Assembly (NCBI GenBank): GCA_015680905.1 | Contig: CM027378.1 | Coordinates: 86,395,501-86,459,500 of the forward strand | Length of the DNA: 64,000 nucleotides | Direction: 5' to 3' | DNA from: Coptis chinensis | Taxonomy: Eukaryota; Streptophyta; Magnoliopsida; Ranunculales; Ranunculaceae | Part shown: piece after piece, positions 57,035 through 64,000 of the stretch | Layout of the letters: the number at the start of each line of letters is the position of its first letter | Position numbering within the stretch: the first letter of the stretch is position 1 | Made by a program: the position numbers and the translations under genes | Notes under the pieces: generated by a model | What the model was told of the DNA's origin: nothing | Seen by the model: only the letters and a program-made list of their open reading frames with translations | The model's database searches: none

Positions 57035-58810
57035 ATGGACACTCAACAAAGAAGACGCGGACGACCACCAGCAGTAAATACACGACTAAACCGTGTAGAA
57101 AAAGAACTACAAGGCAGCAAGATGGAATTGCGAGAGATTAAGGAGATGTTGTCGCAACTCGTAGCTGATTATCGACCGTCGAACTCGACTTCGTATCGAT
57201 TATCGACCGCGAATCGGTTGAAGAACAACTTCGTGCCAAGGGATGAAGACGCGCCCCTAGTAATCCACCGGTTTTGCATAGTTCGGTTCGACGATGTCGA
57301 TGTACGCGACCCCCTAGCACCTCGCCAACGTAGCCACGCACCTTCTAGACCACATTCACCCCCAGTTTCTAGCGATATTGAACGTATTGCTCAATGGGTG
57401 GCTGCTGCAGACCCCCACAATCGCAGCATATCGAACCCACCATCTCCAATTCGTGGAATTCAAACTCCCTACCACACCCACGGAGTTAGAGAGAGAAATC
57501 ACAATACTTACAACAACAAAAATCTTGATTTTGAAGGAGAGGGAGAAGATCTAAGAGCTCACCACCGCCAAGTTCCGAATTTGGTTCCTCCAAATCAAGT
57601 TGACAACCACCACCATCGGTAAGAATCAAGGAGGTCGCCAAGAAAATCAAGCAAGCTTACCTCACCGGATCAAGCTTTTGCTCCAAAGGCGGATCGTCTC
57701 CCACGGCCGGTTAGTTGGGAAGAAGACCTCTTCCTCTTCCACGCCTCGATTCGTGAGATTGAAACCCCAAATTGGGCTTCTCTTGACCAAGCCCAAATTG
57801 CTCATAAGATGGACGGGTTCTAATTTTGCACCTTATAACCAAGCGTGGGCTTATCCGGACCGGGTCCACGGCCAACCACAACGTCCTTCAGGGCCCAAAC
57901 CTCATGGTCCGCCCTTTGAATTTTGAGGCGCCACCGGGATGCTACCATTAACCGTGGCGGCGAGCTTCACCACCAAGTTCTCCACGGCCGAAATCGACGA
58001 CAGCCCCACCGCGATTGCTCGATTTTGATCCACGATCCTTCGGACTTCTCATCTAGTCCATCACCACCTCGTCGCAATGGGAGAAATCGGAGAAATCCAC
58101 GGCATCGAAATTTTCAGCACCCCCCAGGTAATTTTGATATTAATCGTTTATTGCGCATTTTAGAGAAGAATCAGATGGGTGATATTAAATTAGACGTGCC
58201 TGAATTTAATGGAAAATTACAGCCTGATGCTTTTGTCGACTGGTTAAATAAGATTGAAAAAGTTTTTGATTATAAAAATTTTGAGGATCCCAAGTGTGTT
58301 AAATTAGTTGCGACTAAATTAACGGGTTATGCACTTGTTTGGTGGGATGAACTTCAATTGACTCGTGTTAAATCGGGTTACAACAAGATTACTACATGGG
58401 ATAAGATGCGCCGAGAGTTGAAAAAAGAATTTATTCCTCATGACTATGAAAGGGATTTATTCATGCGCCTCCAAAACTTGAAACAACGGCTTCAAAGTGT
58501 GGTCGGGGGTATCTTGAGGAGTTTCTTTTGTTGTGCACTGCGGGCTGATTTATGCGAATCCGTCGATCAAAAAATTGGGCGTTATTTGAATGGGTTCGCG
58601 AAAACCACTTCGCGAGAGGCATTAGCTTTCAAAGATGTTTATGATATGTCCGATACTATTAAATATGCTCTCAAAGTGAAGATGCGGCCATTTCATCCCG
58701 CCCATTCTTGCCAGTTCTACCCATGTTCCTTCGTCATCCAAACCTCCTCCTACCGAGTGGGTCCAATCACATGCTATGAGTGTAAGGAAATTGGACATGT
58801 TAAGTAGTGA
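57035..58810 (+). pseudogene. Chromovirus gag
   Basis: The ATG at 57035 starts M-D-T-Q-Q-R-R-R-G-R-P-P with a coiled-coil-like segment (R-V-E-K-E-L-Q-G-S-K-M-E-L-R-E-I). After frameshifts between 57600 and 57925, the Retrotrans_gag domain (58180-58640) reads V-P-E-F-N-G-K-L-Q-P-D-A-F, L-V-W-W-D-E-L and F-I-P-H-D-Y-E-R. A zinc knuckle begins at C-Y-E-C-K-E-I-G-H (58770-58800) but is cut by a stop before its last Cys. Confidence 0.85.
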
Positions 58811-58879
58811 TCATCCCTAAACGCATAATGGCGTGGGTTTAACACGGGATGAAGAAAATCTCAACCATCCGAAAGAAGG

Positions 58880-61800
58880 CGTCACCGAGATTGATGACTT
58901 TTTAACTTATGCAGATTACGGTTGTCCCAATTGATTGTTTCGTCGTTCTTTAATTACTCCGGTTGTTAAGCATGATCCTACGTCATGGCCGTCATAATAT
59001 CTTCGTGACTTCATTTTGACCGAATGGCATGTTATGTAATGTTATCATTGGCGGTTCCGATTGATAATATTGTTTCTAAAGATATGGTGGACAAATTTGA
59101 AACTTCGAGGATGAGCCACATCCCGAACCTTACACTATTTCTTGGTCTGAGGATGGTGCCACGCGGTCAAGGTTACTTCGCCGTTGTCTAGTTTCGTTCT
59201 CCATTGGTCCTAAATACAAGGATGATGTTTGGTGTTACATTTGCACCCATGGACGATGCCACTTGTTACTTGGTCGATCCCTGGCAATTATGATCTCCTT
59301 GTTATTCATAATGGGCGTGAGAACACTTACACATTCACGCCGATGATGAGAAAATTGTTTTGGCACCACGACTCCATTTAAGCCCCACCTTCCGGCCCGC
59401 CCACCACCGATTGAAACCGGGTTTTCTAGCGGCATCGGACGTCATTGCGGTATGTTTCTTGCTCTTCTTGCGTCATTTCTTGCAAACCCTACTACTATAC
59501 CACGTATTTACAACCAGCGCTAGATTTTTATTCGATGTTTTAGATCGGGCACGCTAATGGAGGATTGCCCCTTTACGAGATATCAACATGCTATTGATCT
59601 TATTCACGGAGCTCCCCTCCCTAACTTACCACATTATCGCGATGGCTCATACGAACCGCCGAGGATTCTGAGGCAAGTTCTTGAAGTTATTAGCTAAGGG
59701 ATTTGTCGGAGAGTATGTCCCCCTTCAGGTCTTTGGCAACTTTACTTACCCCTAAGAAAGATGGGAGTTGGAGGATGTGTGTTGATAGCGGGGCTATTAA
59801 CAAAATCGCGTGAAATATCGTTTTCCCATTCCACCTTGAGGATATGCTTGATTCATTGCATGGTGCTAAGGTGTTTTCCAAGCTTGATTTATGCGATCGA
59901 ATTTCATCACATTAAGTATCCGCTTGGAGATGAATGGAAAACCGCTTTTAAAAAAAAGGCGGTTTATATGAGTGGTTGGTCATGCCCTTTGGTCTTTCTA
60001 ATGCTCCTTCTACCTTCCTGCGTCTTATATTTCGGGTTTTGAAGCCTTATCCGAATAAATTTTGTGTTGTCTACTTTGATGATATTTTGATTCTGATTCT
60101 TCCGAAGTCCGGAACATATCAAGTATATTGAGATTCTTTTTGGGTGTTTTCGCGTCTTGAGAAGTTTTATTTACAACTCAAGAAATGTTCTTTCATGGTT
60201 GACTCTGTGGTATTTTTGGGTTTCGTGGTTTCTGCCGATGGTATTCGTGTTGATGATTCCAAAGTCCAGGCTATTATTGAGTGGCTGTTTCTACTGATGA
60301 CTTCGGGTTAAGTAGTTTTCATGGTTTAGCTTCTTTCTATAGAAGGTTCATTCATAATTTCAGCGATATTATGGCTCCTTTAACTGCTTTGACATGTGAG
60401 AAAGCTTTCAAATGGACTCCCGAAGCTAATGAGGCATTTGACTTGATTAAGAAGAAAATGACTTACGCTCTGTTCTAGTTTTGCGGATTTCACTCAACTA
60501 TTTGAGGTAACATGTGATGCTTGTGTGGCACGGCATTGGTCTTTGTTTTGAGCCAAAATGGCAAGCCCGGTTGCTTTTATATGGAGAAACTTATCGGGTG
60601 CTAAATTGAATTATTCTACATATGACTTGGAGTACTATCACGGTTGTCCAAGCCGCATGCGACATTGGCATCATTATCTTATTCATCGTGAATTCCTCAT
60701 AAAGTCGACCATGAAGCTCTTCGTTATCTTTAATTTCGGAAGGATGTCGATTACTTTCGACATATCAAGTGGAACTCTTTCTTGCGAAATATACTTTCCA
60801 CTTACGGTTTCCATTTGGAAAGGATAATCGAGTTCTTCGATGCTTTGAGTCGTCGTTAGATCTCTTGGTTACTCTCCGTACCTCTTTGTTTGGTTTTGAT
60901 GAGTTCGGCGACTTATATGCTCGGGATGCCTATTTTGGTCCTATTCATGCCGACATCGCTTGGTACATCATGGTGTATCGGTGAATTTTTTCCATGATGG
61001 TTTCATATTTCGGGGTTCACGACTTTATATTCCCGTTTCTTCCCTCCTCCGTGATCGATTATGATTGAAATGCATCTTTGGGGGTTGAGTGGTCACTTTG
61101 GGATCATAAAGACCATTGCCTCTATCGGGGAGAAGTACTTTTGGCCTACTATCGTAGAGATATTAACCGGTTTATTGGCGATGTTATGTGTGCGGGCAAA
61201 AATAAAAGGTAAGCACACTAATCTTTGGTTTGTATACTCCACTTCCGATTCCGACAAACCTTGGGTTGATGTCTCCATGGATTTTGTGTTGGGTTTACCA
61301 CGCTCTACACACCGGAAAAGATTCTATTTTTGTGGTTGTGGATCGTTTCTCAAAGATGGCTCATTTCATTCCACGCTTTCGTCTACGGATCTTTGCCTGG
61401 GTTGCTTTCATTTATACTCCGTGAGATTGTTCATTTGCATGGTTTACCTCGACTATCACTTCCGGCGGAGATGTCAAATTTACTAGCTATTTTTGGAAAA
61501 CATTATGGAAGCTTTTTAAGAGTAAGCTCAATTTTCTCTGACTTTCCACCCACGGTGATGGGCGACCGAGGTTGTAAATCGTAGTTTGGGTGACTATTGA
61601 GGTGTTTGATTGATGATAATCCCAAATCTTGGGAGTTTGTTCTAGCAAGCGAGTTTGCTTATAATAACTCTGTCAACCGCTCTACGAGGCCTTTCTCCTT
61701 TCATGATTGTAATCTGGAATAACTCCTTTTCTTCGTTCTTGATCTTGCTCTTATTCCATCGATTTGTTCCGTTTGTGCATCCATGCAGAGGAATTTGCTT

Positions 61801-62340
61801 CCCGGATTCACCTTATTCATGAGGATGTCAAGAAGCGTTTGGAGAAATCTTATGCCATGTACAAGACTAATGCGGACAAACACAATGCTTTTAGTGACTT
61901 TTCGAGGTTGGTGATTTGGTGATGGTTTATTTGAGAAAAGAACGTCGCCCTCATCTCACAAGTTAATGATCGCGACGATTTGGCCCATTTCCCATTTAAG
62001 CCCATCATGGAGAAAATGCTTATGAATTGGACCTCCCTCCCCGAGATCGATATATCGCGCTGACTCATAATGTAAGCGGATCTCACTCCTTTTGTTGGCA
62101 ATAGTATTCCACCTATTCCCCACCAGATCAGATCATAGTGTTGTTCCCGCCATCGCTACTGATCGGATTGAAACCGTCATTGATGTTTCTACTACTACGA
62201 CTTCGCCGGTACTTATGATCGTTATTTGGTGAAGTGGTGTGACCGTCCATTTTCAGAAAATTCATGGATTTTCGATGTTTGCATTTCAACTCATGGATCC
62301 TACTTTCTACGATACAAGGACTTAATCTCGAGGGCCGCTT
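58880..62340 (+). pseudogene. Chromovirus pol with C-terminal chromodomain
   Basis: Landmarks in order, in shifting frames: a reverse transcriptase entry near 59640-59780; D-E-W-K-T-A-F-K at about 59930; the catalytic Y-F-D-D at 60072-60083; F-L-G-F-V-V-S-A-D-G-I; A-S-F-Y-R-R-F-I-H (60330); RNase H from about 60480; the integrase zinc region (S-G-H-F-G and Y-F-W-P); the integrase core with M-D-F-V-L-G-L-P and [22 protein letters not shown] (61830); and a chromodomain Y-L-V-K-W-C-D-R-P-F-S-E-N-S-W-I at 62221-62268. Chromodomains direct integration to heterochromatin. More than ten indels break the frame. Confidence 0.82.
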
Positions 62341-62355
62341 CTTACGGCCGGGGAT

Positions 62356-62669
62356 TGATGAGGGATATGATAGATTATCATGTGCGACATGCATAATAAT
62401 TCTGACTAGAGTTTATCTTTTATTCTACTTCTATTTTAAATCCTTAGTTAATTAGAATTAGACAAACTTCTATTTTAGTTTCCCAAGTTCTATTATGATT
62501 AGGATTTGTTAACTAGTTCTCTATATAAGCAGATGTAAACCTTAAGATTTTCAGACTTGATTATTATTATTGAATTAAAAGAATTCGTTTTTATTCATTA
62601 AACCCTAGTTTTGGGTATCTTTATACATTGTGTATCTATTGTTCTTGCTTCCGCGACAAAGATACATCA
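62356..62669 (+). mobile_element. Chromovirus 3' LTR
   Basis: 314 bases with the same right half as the 5' LTR, followed by ATATC. It starts about 85 bases after the chromodomain core. Confidence 0.9.
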
Positions 62670-62674
62670 ATATC

Positions 62675-63487
62675 ACACTATGCATATATACTAGGATGCC
62701 CAAACAAAGACACCAGTATGGTAGTATGTATTCAAGTATGATAGATGGGTATAGTTACAATGTCGAGATCCAGAGTTAATCTAGTCTAGGGTTGTAAGTA
62801 GAGAAGAAGAGAGAAACAAAAGAGAGGAAATGAGAAAACAAGAGTGTGTCACACACACACACTCACAAATGTAAATATATATGATGTGGTGTATCCTATA
62901 TATAATGCTGCACAAGGAAAGCAAAGAATGATAGTTATGTCTTCAGCAGTAAATCTACCAAGCACTCTCAAGTTTTTCCCAAAGAAATTTCCAGTGCCCG
63001 TAAATCACTTTTGCGTTGCCACCAGTAACAATGATGTCAACCAAATACATAACTAAAACAATTGTGGTCCGTCAAACACTGTAAACCCTGTAGCCAGTAG
63101 CATAAATGCGTCAAACAAAGTGCCTCAAACAATTTACATTCAGAGAAATATCTAAGCAAGCTCAAATGGCCATATAATGTGATGTGGAAAAATTATGTTA
63201 CATGGACATGCAATATTTTAAAAATAATCTGTGTCGGATATGTATCCACGTGGCTGTGTCCGGACACATTGTATGTGATAGTTTTTTTATATTTTTCCGT
63301 GTCAGACACTTCGTATCCGTGTCATTGTAACTTGGGGGGGAAATCAGACACAAGACTGTATATCCTTAACTTAAAAAAATAAGGCTTTATATCCTGACCG
63401 AATATCCTTAACTTTAAAAAATAAGGCTTTATATCATTACCTGACTGAATATCCTTAACTTAAAAAAATAAGGCTTTATATCATTAC
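62675..63487. other. Intron of copy A with short repeats
   Basis: A CACACACACAC run lies at 62850-62862. GTGTCCGGACAC-rich sequence resembling the fold-back element lies at 63222-63330. A 47-60 base tandem repeat (GAATATCCTTAACTTAAAAA, then AATAAGGCTTTATATC) occurs three times at 63361-63487 and reaches the splice donor of the next exon. Confidence 0.6.
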
Positions 63488-63640
63488 CTGTAGTTTAACT
63501 TCTTCAGAATTCACATACTTCACTATTCCAGTGATGCTCCGGTCTGAACATGCTGGAATAGGAGAGGTTACAGGAAACAGAAGTTTAACTTCCACATTAT
63601 GTCCATTCTGTGCAGCCAATTCTATTGGCTTCAACCCAGT
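63488..63640 (-). CDS. Ankyrin-TPR gene copy A, last ankyrin exon
   Basis: 153 bases (51 codons), acceptor TTGACAG and donor GTAATGAT. It reads G-L-K-P-I-E-L-A-A-Q-N-G-H-N-V-E-V-K-L-L-F-P-V, the final ankyrin repeat, then I-T-G-I-V-K-Y-V-N-S-E-E, the linker that leads to the TPR domain in this family. It is phase 0 at both ends. Confidence 0.88.
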
Positions 63641-63971
63641 CTGTCAAAATTTAACATGGAATTGTTATAACACTACAAGTCAACTTTGATACCACTTATT
63701 AAGGGGTTAACGACATGCTCAAAGCAACATAAAACAAGTATGGCTGTGCCTGCTTTTCAAGTTAATGACGTATTTCAAATTCATAGAGGACCATGAGTAC
63801 TCTTGAGCAAAAGCAAAAAGTCATACACCATAAAACCCAATTTGTATTGAAGGTTGGAATATTGGAGTATATGGCAGATGAATGGTCACTCAGAAAAATG
63901 GAAAAAAAGAAAGAAAGAAACTTGATTACTCCTATTACACAAAAAATGCAGCAAAGAGTGGAAGGCCTTAC

Positions 63972-64000
63972 ATAATCAGTTATATTGGGATCAGCCCCAG
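63972..64000 (-). CDS. Ankyrin-TPR gene copy A, end of preceding ankyrin exon (cut by window)
   Basis: The last readable residues are G-A-D-P-N-I-T-D-Y before a donor GTAAGG. G-A-D-P-N is the standard end of an ankyrin loop and joins in frame to the next exon. The rest of the exon lies beyond the window. Confidence 0.75.

Larger units (their letters stand above)
56674..62669 (+). mobile_element. Chromodomain Ty3-gypsy retrotransposon (chromovirus)
   Basis: LTRs 56674-56991 and 62356-62669 are flanked by the identical target duplication ATATC (56669-56673 and 62670-62674). A tRNA-iMet primer site follows the 5' LTR and a GGCCGGGGAT polypurine tract precedes the 3' LTR. The order is gag, (protease), reverse transcriptase, integrase and chromodomain, all plus strand. 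It lies in the intron between the last ankyrin exon and the first TPR exon of copy A, antisense to that gene. Pol is riddled with frameshifts although the LTRs are nearly the same. Confidence 0.92.

Overview
This is nuclear DNA from a flowering plant, probably a eudicot. The evidence is a set of plant-specific mobile elements (a Tat/Retand-type Ty3-gypsy element with antisense genes, a chromodomain gypsy element, a Ty1-copia element, a large CACTA element, a Harbinger-like MITE, non-autonomous large-LTR elements) and a spliced ankyrin-TPR host gene of the kind found in land plants. No bacterial or organellar genes were recognised.

Layout: 1-8242 is a non-autonomous large-LTR element (minus), with two ~3.8 kb LTRs (the left one cut by the window edge) around a 1.56 kb non-coding core. 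It sits inside the gag gene of a Ty1-copia element whose right part runs 8243-12480 (plus). 13486-26227 is a complete 12.7 kb Tat-lineage gypsy element (minus) with target duplication GCTAC. Between its pol and 3' LTR it carries two paralogous antisense gene modules, a covarying hairpin after each, and a 103-base tandem array. 27562-30665 is a solo large LTR (target duplication TTATC). 31314-50554 is a 19.2 kb CACTA element with a TNP2-type transposase gene and a second gene joining a Transposase_24-like region, two tandem DUF8039-like domains and a Ulp1-like cysteine protease; it is itself invaded by another solo LTR, a LINE fragment and unknown repeats. 54147-55568 is a Harbinger-like element filled with CCA repeats. 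56674-62669 is a chromodomain gypsy element (plus) with target duplication ATATC.

The host genes are two tandem, head-to-tail copies of an ankyrin-TPR gene on the minus strand. Copy A shows its 3' half (last ankyrin exons and the TPR exons, 64000 down to 52711). Copy B shows its 5' half (exons 1-3 at 51349-50573 and exon 4 at 27459-27320). Most of the mobile elements lie in the introns of these genes: the intron between exons 3 and 4 of copy B is 23.1 kb, of which only about 760 bases are not CACTA or solo LTR. Copy B would have to continue to the left, through or beyond the Tat, copia and large-LTR insertions.

Almost every element gene carries frameshifts, even where the LTR pair is nearly identical over hundreds of bases. 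Differences between repeat copies are concentrated in short GC-rich patches. Part of the apparent decay may therefore be consensus error in the assembly rather than age.
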